Of a DNA stretch of 64,000 bases, positions 44,559 through 54,161 are shown piece by piece (position 1 is the stretch's first letter; each line of letters starts with the position of its first letter). Origin of the DNA: Salinispora arenicola (GTDB taxonomy: Bacteria > Actinomycetota > Actinomycetes > Mycobacteriales > Micromonosporaceae). The stretch lies in the NCBI RefSeq assembly GCF_006716065.1, contig NZ_VFOL01000001.1, positions 496,001 through 560,000 on the forward strand, given 5' to 3'. Position numbers and translations under genes: made by a program. The notes beneath the pieces were generated by a model. That model was not told where the DNA came from and made no database searches. It was given only the letters and a program-made list of their open reading frames with translations.

Positions 44559-45712
44559 CGAAGCTGAGCGCCTTCGCGGGCCTCGTCGCACTGATCCCAG
44601 TGGCCGTCGCTGTGCCGACAGGCACGCCACCCGCCGGCCAGGTTCGAGACCACCAATGGCATCTTTCATACCTGGATGTCGACTCGGCTCACCGCCACAG
44701 CCAAGGGGAGGGCGTCGTCGTGGCGGTGCCCGACACCGGCGTCAACCCACATCCGGATCTCCGGAGGAACCTGCTACCAGGGATCGACCTGATCGAGCGA
44801 AGCCCGGACGGGCGCCAGGACACCGAGGGCCACGGAACAAAAATGGCTGGATTGATTGCCGCACACGGCCGCTCCGATAGAAGCGGAGCACTCGGCATCG
44901 CGCCGAAGGCGAAAATCCTACCAATCAAGGCAATATACGACGAGTTCGACCCCGCAATTGTAGACGAGGACAACTACCTCGCCATGGCAGTCGAGCGGGC
45001 TGCAGCATCCGGGGCAAAAGTCATCAGCATTTCGGCAAGTGGGCCGTTTCGCTTCAGACTCGAACGCGCCATCAAGGCCGCAATAGCAGCAAACGTGGTT
45101 GTCGTTGCCGGTGTCGGAAACTGGCCCGACGATACACGCGTGACGTATCCGGCAAAGATGGAGGGGGTCATTGCGGTAGGTGGCGTCGACAGGAACGGCC
45201 GCGTCGCCGACATCTCAACGAGGGGGCCGGAGGTGGATATCGTCGCGCCATGCGTCGACGTCTACAGCACCAGTTTTGACTCCCGATACCGGGGTGGCAC
45301 CGGAACGTCCAATTCGACCGCCATTGTTGCTGGGGCGGCGGCCCTGGTCAGGGCGAAGTTTCCAGACCTGTCTGCTGAGGAGGTGGCGCACAGGCTCACC
45401 GCGACGGCGGTCGACAAAGGGCCTCCCGGCCACGACGAACAGTACGGCCACGGGGTGGTCGATCTCGTCGCCGCGTTGACCGCTGACGTGCCTCCGTTGG
45501 CCACGCCCCGGTCACCGACGACTGACGCCCCACCAGTACGGTCCTGGGTGCAGCCCGAGGCCGGTGGGGATCTCGAGGCCGACAGCGCGTCGACGACGGC
45601 TCGCGGCCTGGCCACTCTGGGCGTGTTGGTGGCCGTTGGAGGCGCCTGGATCGCCATCGTGAAGTACCGCCGCCGACGCGACGACGAGCCTCCACCGCGC
45701 ATCAGTCGGTAG
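44555..45712 (+). CDS. mycP: Mycosin-type subtilase (type VII secretion-associated)
   Basis: A 385-residue membrane-anchored serine protease. A signal peptide (about 1-20) is followed by the subtilase core with Asp60 in VPDTG, His93 in GHGTKMAG and Ser252 in GTSNSTAIVAG, then a Pro/Thr linker and a C-terminal membrane helix (about 349-368) with a basic tail, the mycosin layout. Mycosins stabilise and process for ESX machines. No eccB, eccC, eccD or eccE gene is present in the window, so the core machine must be elsewhere. Parts of the gene are AT-richer than neighbours. Confidence 0.88.
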   Translation: MTKLSAFAGLVALIPVAVAVPTGTPPAGQVRDHQWHLSYLDVDSAHRHSQGEGVVVAVPDTGVNPHPDLRRNLLPGIDLIERSPDGRQDTEGHGTKMAGLIAAHGRSDRSGALGIAPKAKILPIKAIYDEFDPAIVDEDNYLAMAVERAAASGAKVISISASGPFRFRLERAIKAAIAANVVVVAGVGNWPDDTRVTYPAKMEGVIAVGGVDRNGRVADISTRGPEVDIVAPCVDVYSTSFDSRYRGGTGTSNSTAIVAGAAALVRAKFPDLSAEEVAHRLTATAVDKGPPGHDEQYGHGVVDLVAALTADVPPLATPRSPTTDAPPVRSWVQPEAGGDLEADSASTTARGLATLGVLVAVGGAWIAIVKYRRRRDDEPPPRISR

Positions 45713-45801
45713 GCCACCTCGACTGGTCGGCACACCGCTCGTACATCTGCGCCGGGGTGCCCGCCGGCCGATCAGCTTCTCCGAACCTGGGGGCGGACCG
45801 G

Positions 45802-45807
45802 TAACGT
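45802..45807 (+). promoter_or_regulatory. -10 box of a leaderless maf transcript
   Basis: TAACGT, 7 nt before the GTG at 45815. Confidence 0.45.
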
Positions 45808-45814
45808 CGCCCTC

Positions 45815-46537
45815 GTGTCCCGATCTCTGCCGCTTCGCCTCGTACTCGCCTCAGCAAGCCCTGCCCGACGGAAGACGCTCCAGGCAGCCGGGATCGAACC
45901 GGACGTGCTGGTAAGTGGGGTCGATGAGTCCCTCGTGGTCACCGATCGGGCGGACGAACTCTGCCTCGAGCTGGCCCGGCTGAAGGCGCAGGCGGTCCTG
46001 GCCCGGCTACGCCCGGCCAAGGACCAGCGCACGCTGGTGATCGGATGTGACTCGGTGTTGGAGTTCGACGGCCAGGTCTTCGGCAAGCCGGCTGACCCGG
46101 CCGACGCGGTCGGCCGGTGGGAGCGGATGCGGGGGCGCAGCGGAGTTCTGCACAGCGGGCACTGCCTCGTCGACGTGGTGGCCGGTCGGCGGGCGGAGGC
46201 CGTTGCCTCCACTACCGTGCACTTCGCCGCGGCGAGTGACGACGAGATCGCCGCGTACGTCGACACGGGGGAGCCATTGGCGGTGGCCGGCGCGTTCACA
46301 ATCGACGGGCTGGGTGGGCCGTTCGTGGAACGAATTGAGGGCGATCCGGGCACGGTGGTGGGCCTCTCACTGCCGCTGCTACGCCGTCTTCTGACCGAGC
46401 TGGATCTGCGGATCATCGATCTGTGGACGAAGGTCACTCCAGGCGGCCAGGGGTCGGGCTCCTCTGCCGCGCCGAAGCCGGTCCCGGAGCCTGGCCAGCG
46501 AGAGTCCGCAGCCGAGAGTACGGAGGAACAACGTTGA
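45815..46537 (+). CDS. maf: Maf-family nucleotide pyrophosphatase
   Basis: Maf proteins hydrolyse non-canonical or excess nucleoside triphosphates. The 240-residue product has LASASPARRKTLQAAG, the GVDES loop, VIGCDSVLEFDGQVFGKP and AGAFTIDGLGGPFVERIEGD, all conserved. The last 35 residues are a Ser/Pro/Gln-rich tail beyond the usual length. It normally follows accE. The stop overlaps the TTG start of the methyltransferase gene. Confidence 0.94.
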   Translation: MSRSLPLRLVLASASPARRKTLQAAGIEPDVLVSGVDESLVVTDRADELCLELARLKAQAVLARLRPAKDQRTLVIGCDSVLEFDGQVFGKPADPADAVGRWERMRGRSGVLHSGHCLVDVVAGRRAEAVASTTVHFAAASDDEIAAYVDTGEPLAVAGAFTIDGLGGPFVERIEGDPGTVVGLSLPLLRRLLTELDLRIIDLWTKVTPGGQGSGSSAAPKPVPEPGQRESAAESTEEQR

Positions 46538-47187
46538 CCACTAAGTCCATCCCGTTGACGCCCGAGTTGCACGCGTACCTGGTAGCTCACGGTGATCCGC
46601 CGGACGAGGTCATGCGTGACCTGATCGAGGAGACCCGGGCGCTCCTGCCCGAGGACGCGCAGATGCAGGTGGCTCCGGAGCAGGCCGCTTTCCTGACGTT
46701 CCTGACCCGGCTGTTGGGGGCGCGTCGGGCGGTCGAGGTCGGCACGTTCACTGGGCTCTCCTCCCTGGCGATCGCCCGCGGGCTGGCGGAGAACGGGCGA
46801 CTGACCTGCTTCGACGTTTCCGAGGAGTTCACCGGAATCGCGCGACGGCACTGGACGCGCGCCGGCGTGGACGATCGGATCGAGGTACGGATCGGCCCGG
46901 CCGGCGACACGTTGCGGGAGCTGCCGCACGACCGCCACCTCGACTTCGCTTTCATCGACGCGGACAAGGTCGGCTACCCGGTCTACTGGTCGGAACTGGT
47001 ACCCCGGATGCGACCAGGCGGGGTGATCGCCGTCGACAACGTCCTCCGCGATGGCCGCGTGCTCGCCCCGCAGGATGCCAGTGACCGGGCCATCGCCGCG
47101 TTCAACGACGAGGTCCTGGCTGATGTTCGGGTCGACCTGGTGATGCTCCCGGTCGCCGACGGGCTGACCCTGGCCCGGGTGCGCTGA
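46534..47187 (+). CDS. Class I SAM-dependent O-methyltransferase (CCoAMT-like)
   Basis: A 217-residue methyltransferase of the caffeoyl-CoA/catechol O-methyltransferase type: the SAM motif RAVEVGTFTGLSSLAIA, the acidic FDVSEE, the metal-binding DFAFIDADK and GGVIAVDNVLRDGRV are present. Natural acceptor unknown. Translation probably starts at the TTG that overlaps the maf stop (TTGA), with GGAGG 7-8 nt upstream, giving tight coupling to maf. A hairpin follows. Confidence 0.92.
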   Translation: MTTKSIPLTPELHAYLVAHGDPPDEVMRDLIEETRALLPEDAQMQVAPEQAAFLTFLTRLLGARRAVEVGTFTGLSSLAIARGLAENGRLTCFDVSEEFTGIARRHWTRAGVDDRIEVRIGPAGDTLRELPHDRHLDFAFIDADKVGYPVYWSELVPRMRPGGVIAVDNVLRDGRVLAPQDASDRAIAAFNDEVLADVRVDLVMLPVADGLTLARVR

Positions 47188-47232
47188 GGGCCCGTTCCCC
47201 CGCGCCCACGAGGCGCTCCCCTACCGGACCTC

Positions 47233-47262
47233 GTCGTGGTGCCCCGATTGGGGCGCCACGAC
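47233..47262 (+). terminator. Terminator hairpin after the methyltransferase gene
   Basis: GTCGTGGTGCCCC and GGGGCGCCACGAC form a 13-bp stem with one G-T wobble and a GATT loop, 45 bp after the stop. Confidence 0.7.
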
Positions 47263-47360
47263 CCGGACGTTCCCGTCGCCCGGCGCGTTGCGCTTCGGGT
47301 CCGGACGGTCAGTGCGGCATCCCACACTTAGCGATCGTTAGGGGTCGCCGGCGTGGCCGA

Positions 47361-47366
47361 TACACT
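47361..47366 (+). promoter_or_regulatory. Candidate -10 box for accA
   Basis: TACACT, which would start the transcript near 47373 and leave a 29-nt leader with GGGAGGAG before the GTG. Confidence 0.4.
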
Positions 47367-47401
47367 CCCCGTCAACGAACTCCCCGGGAGGAGCCCTCAA
47401 G

Positions 47402-49153
47402 GTGCGCAAGGTACTCATCGCCAACCGCGGCGAGATCGCTGTCCGCGTCGTCCGTGCGTGCCGCGACGCCGGGCTGGCCAGCGTCGCTGTCTACGCGGAA
47501 TCGGACCGTGACGCCCTGCACGCCACCCTGGCCGACGAGGCGTACGCCCTCGGCGGTGACACCGCGGCCGACAGCTACCTGCGCATGGACAAGTTGATCG
47601 ACGTCGCCTCGAGGTCGGGTGCCGACGCGGTGCACCCCGGCTATGGCTTTCTCTCCGAGAATGCCGACTTCGCCGAAGCGGTGATCGCTGCCGGGCTGAC
47701 CTGGATCGGACCGACCCCGCAGGCGATCCGCGACCTGGGTGACAAGGTGACCGCCCGGCACATCGCGCAGCGCGCCGGCGCACCGCTGGTCCCCGGCACT
47801 CCGGACCCGGTCGGTAGCGCCGACGAGGTGTTGGCCTTCGCTGTCGACCATGGCCTGCCGGTCGCCATCAAGGCGGCCTTCGGCGGTGGCGGGCGTGGCC
47901 TCAAGGTGGCTCGGACGATGGAGGAGATCCCGGACCTGTTCGAGTCGGCGACCCGGGAGGCGGTCGCCGCGTTCGGCCGAGGTGAGTGTTTCGTCGAGCG
48001 GTACCTGGACAGGCCCCGACACGTCGAGGCCCAGGTCCTGGCCGACCAGCACGGCAACGTCATCGTGGTGGGTACGCGGGACTGCTCCCTCCAGCGCCGG
48101 CACCAGAAGCTGGTCGAGGAGGCTCCGGCGCCGTTTCTCAGCGATGCTCAGCGGCGGCAGATCCACGCTTCGGCCAGGGCGATCTGCCAGGAGGCCGGCT
48201 ACCACGGCGCCGGCACCGTCGAGTACCTGGTCGGTGCCGACGGCACCATCTCCTTCCTGGAGGTCAACACTCGGCTTCAGGTGGAGCATCCGGTTACCGA
48301 GGAGACGGCCGGCATCGACCTGGTTCGCGAGCAGTTCCGTATCGCGGACGGCGAGAAGCTGCGGTTCACCGACGACCCTGCTCCACGGGGGCACTCGATC
48401 GAGTTCCGGATCAACGGTGAGGACCCGGGCCGGAACTTCCTGCCCGCACCCGGCACGATCACCGCGTTGCGCCTACCGAGCGGTCCTGGGGTGCGCGTCG
48501 ACACCGGCGTCCGTGCCGGCGACGTGATCGGCGGTAATTTCGACTCGCTCCTCGCCAAGGTGATCGTCACCGGAGAGACGCGTACCGAGGCGCTCGAACG
48601 GGCCCGCCGCGTGCTGGACGAGATGGTTGTCGAGGGCATGGCCACCGCGCTGCCGTTCCACCGTCTGGTGGTCCGGGACGAGTCCTTCACGGCCGAGCCG
48701 TTCGCCGTGCACACCCGGTGGATCGAGACCGAGTTCGACAACACCGTGCCGGCGTTCACCGCCGCTGCGGGCCCGGCCGAGGGCCCGCCCGAGCGCGAGA
48801 CCGTCGTGGTGGAGGTGGGCGGCAAGCGGCTGGAGGTCAGCCTCCCGGCGAGCCTCGGCGCAGGCACGACCGCCGCCTCGCCCGCGGCACGAAAGCCGGC
48901 CCGTCGGGGTGGCCGGACGAAGGCCGGGGCCGCGGTGAGTGGGGATGTTCTCACCTCCCCCATGCAGGGCACGATCGTGAAGATCGCGGTCGCCGACGGG
49001 GACACCGTGTCCGAGGGTGACCTGGTCGTGGTGCTGGAGGCGATGAAGATGGAGCAACCGTTGCACGCCCACAAGGCGGGCACGGTCAGTGGCCTCACCT
49101 CGGAGATCGGCGCGGTGATCAGCGCTGGTGGGGAGATCTGCACCATCGCCTGA
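47402..49153 (+). CDS. accA: Acyl-CoA carboxylase alpha subunit (biotin carboxylase + BCCP)
   Basis: Carboxylates its own biotin with ATP and bicarbonate. The 583-residue product starts [20 protein letters not shown], has the ATP-grasp loop [14 protein letters not shown], the [15 protein letters not shown] motif, and a C-terminal biotinyl domain with Lys549 in EAMKM. It is the AccA3 type shared by acetyl- and propionyl-CoA carboxylases. It has its own promoter and a GGGAGGAG ribosome site. BirA, encoded 11 kb away, would biotinylate it. Confidence 0.97.
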   Translation: MRKVLIANRGEIAVRVVRACRDAGLASVAVYAESDRDALHATLADEAYALGGDTAADSYLRMDKLIDVASRSGADAVHPGYGFLSENADFAEAVIAAGLTWIGPTPQAIRDLGDKVTARHIAQRAGAPLVPGTPDPVGSADEVLAFAVDHGLPVAIKAAFGGGGRGLKVARTMEEIPDLFESATREAVAAFGRGECFVERYLDRPRHVEAQVLADQHGNVIVVGTRDCSLQRRHQKLVEEAPAPFLSDAQRRQIHASARAICQEAGYHGAGTVEYLVGADGTISFLEVNTRLQVEHPVTEETAGIDLVREQFRIADGEKLRFTDDPAPRGHSIEFRINGEDPGRNFLPAPGTITALRLPSGPGVRVDTGVRAGDVIGGNFDSLLAKVIVTGETRTEALERARRVLDEMVVEGMATALPFHRLVVRDESFTAEPFAVHTRWIETEFDNTVPAFTAAAGPAEGPPERETVVVEVGGKRLEVSLPASLGAGTTAASPAARKPARRGGRTKAGAAVSGDVLTSPMQGTIVKIAVADGDTVSEGDLVVVLEAMKMEQPLHAHKAGTVSGLTSEIGAVISAGGEICTIA

Positions 49154-50737
<1,584 letters not shown>

Positions 50738-50744
50738 CCGTCGC

Positions 50745-52370
50745 CTAGCTGGCGGGGCTGGCCGCCGGCTGCGGCATCGGCGCCGGGTCCACTGGCTCGG
50801 GGCGGTCCCGGGGCAGCCGGGCACAGGCGATCAGGCCGATGAGCAGGAAGCCGGCGGCGGCGAAGGCCGCGTACCGGGTGGCATCGGCGAAGGCGGCCTT
50901 CGCCTCCTCGGCGATCGGCGCGGTGCGTGGGTCGGCGGCGAGCCCGGCGATCGCCGCTCCGCCGCTCTCCCGAACGGTGGTCACGATCTGTTCCCGCTGG
51001 GTGGATTCGATGTCTGAGCGTTCAGCGAGCCGCGCGGTGAGGAGGCCGCTCAGTCCGGCGAAGAGGACCGTGCCGAGCACGGCGATACCGAGGGCGGATC
51101 CGACCTGCCGCGCGGTGCTCTGCACTCCGGAACCCTGGCCGCTGCGCCGCAGCGGCACCTCCCGCAGCGACACCCCGGTGAGCTGGGCGGTGGCCAGACC
51201 GACGCCGACGCCGTAAACGAAGAGCAGGCCGAGCGGCGCCCACCAGCGGGTGTCGGGGGCGACGACGAGGCCGAGTCCGGCGATGCCGGCGATCTCCGCC
51301 GCCACTCCGAGCTGCACCACCCGCGTGGCGCCCCACCGTTTGACGAGCAACGCGCCGAGCGCGCTGGACAAGAAGCTGCCGACGGCGAGGGGCAGCAGCG
51401 CCAGGCCGGTGTGGAAGGCGCTGTAGCCGAGCACGTTCTGGTACCAGAGCGGGAGGGCGAAGAGTAGACCGAACTCACCCAGGCTGACGATCCCGGCGGC
51501 GGTGACGCCGGTTCGGAAGGAGCCGATCCGGAACAACGAGAGGTCGAGCAGAGCCGGTCGGCCGCGCCGGTTGCGGCGCACCTGGTGGGCGAGGAGGAGC
51601 GCGAGGGCCGCCAGGCCGCCGATCCCAGCGACCGGCACCGGTGAGATCGTGGCTGGCCAGTCCTGGCCGAACAGGGTGATCGGTGTGGCTGACTCCCACC
51701 AGCCATAGGTGCGCCCCTCGATGAGGGCGAAGACGATGCCGGTCATGCCGAGCACCGACAGCAACGCCCCGACCAGGTCGATGCCCCGCTCGACGCGGTC
51801 GTCCCGGGACTCGGGGACCAGCACGAGCGTGGCGGCGATGACCAGCACGCCGATCGGGACGTTGATGCCGAACGCCCACCGCCAGGAGAACTCCGTGGTG
51901 AGCCAACCGCCGAGCAGCGGGCCGAGAGCGGCGGACCCGCCGATGGTGGAGCCCCAGACCGCGAACGCGATCGCCCGTTCTCGGCCGGCGAAGGTCGCGT
52001 TGAGCAGGGACAACGAGGTGGGCAGCATCATCGCGCCGCCGAGTCCCTGGAGCACCCGCGCCCCGATCAGCTCCGCACCGGAGCCGGCGGACGCGGCGAG
52101 CAGGCTGGCGGCGACGAAGACCAGCACGCCGACAACGAACATTCGCCGTCGCCCGGTGCGGTCGGCGACCCGGCCGACGACCAGGAGCAGGGACGCGAAA
52201 ACGAGGGTGTACGCCTCCTGGACCCACTGCGCCCCGGCGGAGCTGACGCCGAGGTCGGCGATGATCGCCGGAACCGCGACGTTGACGATCGTCACGTCGA
52301 CGATGATCGTGGCCACTCCGAGGCTGATGGCGAACAACCCCCACCAGCGGCCGCGTCCCTGCTCCGGCAT
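50745..52370 (-). CDS. MFS drug transporter, DHA2 (14-helix) family
   Basis: A 541-residue membrane protein with about 14 hydrophobic helices. Motif A appears as GRVADRTGRRRMFVVG and the family motif C as GPLLGGWL; WRWAFGINVPIGV is typical of DHA2 exporters. Substrate not predictable, probably a toxic small molecule. The ATG has GGAG upstream. It diverges from a MarR-family gene across a short region with three GCTAG/CTAGC half-sites, so MarR control is likely. Confidence 0.93.
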   Translation of the reverse strand: MPEQGRGRWWGLFAISLGVATIIVDVTIVNVAVPAIIADLGVSSAGAQWVQEAYTLVFASLLLVVGRVADRTGRRRMFVVGVLVFVAASLLAASAGSGAELIGARVLQGLGGAMMLPTSLSLLNATFAGRERAIAFAVWGSTIGGSAALGPLLGGWLTTEFSWRWAFGINVPIGVLVIAATLVLVPESRDDRVERGIDLVGALLSVLGMTGIVFALIEGRTYGWWESATPITLFGQDWPATISPVPVAGIGGLAALALLLAHQVRRNRRGRPALLDLSLFRIGSFRTGVTAAGIVSLGEFGLLFALPLWYQNVLGYSAFHTGLALLPLAVGSFLSSALGALLVKRWGATRVVQLGVAAEIAGIAGLGLVVAPDTRWWAPLGLLFVYGVGVGLATAQLTGVSLREVPLRRSGQGSGVQSTARQVGSALGIAVLGTVLFAGLSGLLTARLAERSDIESTQREQIVTTVRESGGAAIAGLAADPRTAPIAEEAKAAFADATRYAAFAAAGFLLIGLIACARLPRDRPEPVDPAPMPQPAASPAS

Positions 52371-52383
52371 GCTCGCTCCGATC

Positions 52384-52413
52384 GCTAGAATATCTAGCTA
52401 TCCAAGCTGCTAG
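52384..52413. promoter_or_regulatory. Probable MarR operator region
   Basis: GCTAG (52384-52388), CTAGC (52394-52398) and GCTAG (52409-52413) form one perfect inverted repeat GCTAG-N5-CTAGC and a third half-site that overlaps the marR -10 box TAGCTT. CTAG is rare in high-GC genomes, so three copies in 30 bp stand out. Confidence 0.6.
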
Positions 52414-52416
52414 CTT
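52411..52416 (+). promoter_or_regulatory. -10 box of a leaderless marR transcript
   Basis: TAGCTT, 6 nt before the GTG at 52423, overlapping the last operator half-site. Confidence 0.5.
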
Positions 52417-52422
52417 CGTCCC

Positions 52423-52980
52423 GTGGACAGCGCCGCGTCAACCACCGTCGGCTCGCGTCGCGGGCCGTACAGCGAAGCACCATCGACCAGCCGGGCCGCC
52501 CGTGCACTGCGCGAGGTGATCCGGGCCGCCAGCGGTACCCGGGGGGCACTGGCCCGCCGTCTCGGGATCGGCGTCACCGATGCCGCCGCCATCGACCACC
52601 TCGCCGCCAGCCCGGACCCACTCGGCCCGGTGGAGTTGGGCAACCGGCTCGGCATCCGGTCGGCCTCGGCCACCGCGTTGGTGGACCGCCTGGTCGAGGC
52701 TGGCCATGTGGCGCGCACGCCGCACCCGCAGGATCGTCGCCGGGTGGCGCTCCAGGTCACCGATCAGGGGTACGACGAGGTGTCGGCGGCGCTGCGGCCG
52801 ATGCTGGCCGGCATCGAACGGGCGGTCGACCGGCTCACCCCGGAGCAGGCGGCCGCGACTGCCGCCTTTCTGCGGGAGGTGGCCGAGGTCATGCGGGAGT
52901 ACGTGGTGACCGCGCCGGAGGAGCCCCCCGGCCTCGCGCGGCGACGTCAGACACACGGGATCCGAACAACCGACGAATGA
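52423..52980 (+). CDS. MarR-family transcriptional regulator
   Basis: A 185-residue winged-helix regulator: dimerisation helix at the N-terminus, HTH around LGPVELGNRLGIRSASATALVDRLVEAGHV and the wing RTPHPQDRRRVALQVTDQG. It is divergent from the MFS exporter gene, with palindromic half-sites between, so it most likely represses exporter and itself until a ligand binds. Its 3' end overlaps the convergent tetR gene by 92 bp. Confidence 0.92.
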   Translation: MDSAASTTVGSRRGPYSEAPSTSRAARALREVIRAASGTRGALARRLGIGVTDAAAIDHLAASPDPLGPVELGNRLGIRSASATALVDRLVEAGHVARTPHPQDRRRVALQVTDQGYDEVSAALRPMLAGIERAVDRLTPEQAAATAAFLREVAEVMREYVVTAPEEPPGLARRRQTHGIRTTDE

Positions 52981-53518
52981 CGGCGCGGGCGGCCTCCCGC
53001 GGGTCGTCTCCTGCCTCATCCGGCAGCGCGCCCGCATTCCACAGTGTGGCGAAGCCATGCACGATGGACCAGGCGGCGAGCGCGTCCCCGGCGGCGCCGC
53101 CCACCGCGCCAGGTCCCGGCGGCAGGTCAGCCACCGCAGAACGCAGGACAGCACGCGATCGCGTTCGGGCCGCCACCACCTCCGGCGCGTCGGCGCGGTA
53201 GAGGTCGGGTCGGTACATCACCTCGAAGTGCGCCCGACGCCGGACGGCGAAGTCCACGTAGGCCACCCCCATCTCCAGCAGGCTGTCGCCTCCACTCAGG
53301 GCCTCGGCGAGTTGGTCGAAGCCCTCGACCGCGAGCGCGGTGAGCAATCCTGGCTTGTCGCCGAAGTGATGGGCGGGCGCCGCGTGCGACACCCCAGCCC
53401 GCCGGGCAAGGTCCCGCAGGCTCAGCGCTGCGACCCCGGACTCCTCGATCGCCTCTGCGGCTGCGGCGAGCAGGACCCGGCGAAGATCGCCGTGATGGTA
53501 GCCACGTGTGCCGGTCAT
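52889..53518 (-). CDS. TetR-family transcriptional regulator
   Basis: A 209-residue regulator. The N-terminal HTH contains LSLRDLARRAGVSHAAPAHHFG, preceded by GYHHGDLRRVLLAAAAEAI; the C-terminal ligand domain includes AYVDFAVRRRAHFEVMYRPDLYR, as in the WHG-type TetR_C group. The ATG at 53518 has TATGAT 6 nt upstream, so the mRNA is probably leaderless. It diverges from a doxX gene and two near-identical 17-bp palindromes lie between them. The 3' end overlaps marR. Confidence 0.92.
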   Translation of the reverse strand: MTGTRGYHHGDLRRVLLAAAAEAIEESGVAALSLRDLARRAGVSHAAPAHHFGDKPGLLTALAVEGFDQLAEALSGGDSLLEMGVAYVDFAVRRRAHFEVMYRPDLYRADAPEVVAARTRSRAVLRSAVADLPPGPGAVGGAAGDALAAWSIVHGFATLWNAGALPDEAGDDPREAARAVIRRLFGSRVSDVAARGRGAPPARSPRTPA

Positions 53519-53524
53519 CCACGG

Positions 53525-53530
53525 ATCATA
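53525..53530 (-). promoter_or_regulatory. -10 box of a leaderless tetR transcript
   Basis: TATGAT on the minus strand, 6 nt before the tetR ATG, directly abutting the first operator. Confidence 0.55.
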
Positions 53531-53547
53531 TCTTGCCGTTGACAAGA
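53531..53547. promoter_or_regulatory. TetR operator 1
   Basis: TCTTGCC-GTT-GACAAGA, an inverted repeat with one mismatch that exactly fills the 17 bp upstream of the tetR -10 box. Confidence 0.65.
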
Positions 53548-53564
53548 TACTCGAGCCGAGGCAG

Positions 53565-53581
53565 TCTTGTCACCGACAAGA
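53565..53581. promoter_or_regulatory. TetR operator 2
   Basis: TCTTGTC-ACC-GACAAGA, a perfect inverted repeat with the same arms as operator 1, located just before the doxX ribosome site. Confidence 0.65.
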
Positions 53582-53599
53582 TTGCGGTTGGAGGTTCCG

Positions 53600-54046
53600 A
53601 TGGTTCCACTGATCACACTGGTGGCCGGCACCGGGTTGGCCCGGCTGGCCGGCCTGGCCGGCGTGGGCGCGCTCGACGGCTGGCACCCCGCCCTGCGGGT
53701 GGGACTCGCCCTGATGCTCACGGTCACCGGACTGGCGCACTTCAGTGCGCGACGCCGGGCCGGCCTCGTCGCGCTGGTGCCACCACGGCTGCCCCACCCC
53801 CAGTTCCTGGTCACCCTCACCGGGGTGCTGGAGTTGCTCGGCGCGGCGGCGCTACTCGCTCCACCCACCGCTCGGTGGGCCGCCGCCGGGCTGGCCGTCC
53901 TGATGCTCGCCATGTTCCCGGCGAACGTGTCGGGGGCACGACGGAAGCTCACCCTGGCCGGCCGCCCAGTCACCCCGCTGCCTGCCCGTACCGCGATGCA
54001 GGTGACGTTCGTCGCCGCAGCGGTCGCCATTTCGCTTGGATCCTGA
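53600..54046 (+). CDS. DoxX-family membrane protein
   Basis: A 148-residue protein with four hydrophobic helices and the DoxX-type stretch LTVTGLAHFSARRRAGLVALVPP and FPANVSGARR. Family members are membrane components of unclear redox or resistance function. GGAGG lies 5 nt before the ATG at 53600. Two TetR operators upstream indicate control by the divergent TetR protein. Confidence 0.85.
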   Translation: MVPLITLVAGTGLARLAGLAGVGALDGWHPALRVGLALMLTVTGLAHFSARRRAGLVALVPPRLPHPQFLVTLTGVLELLGAAALLAPPTARWAAAGLAVLMLAMFPANVSGARRKLTLAGRPVTPLPARTAMQVTFVAAAVAISLGS

Positions 54047-54161
54047 ACATCCGGGCGCTAGCCTCCCCGGATGGACGTGATCCACCGCCAGGACGCGCCG
54101 CTCGGGCGCTGGTCGCCCTGATCGCCCCGGCCGGCCGGGGCGAGTTCCCCGGAGCACCGGC

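Noticed and set aside
47402..49153. Pyruvate carboxylase or urea carboxylase instead of AccA
   Set aside because: Only biotin carboxylase and biotinyl domains are present; no carboxyltransferase domain, and length equals AccA3.
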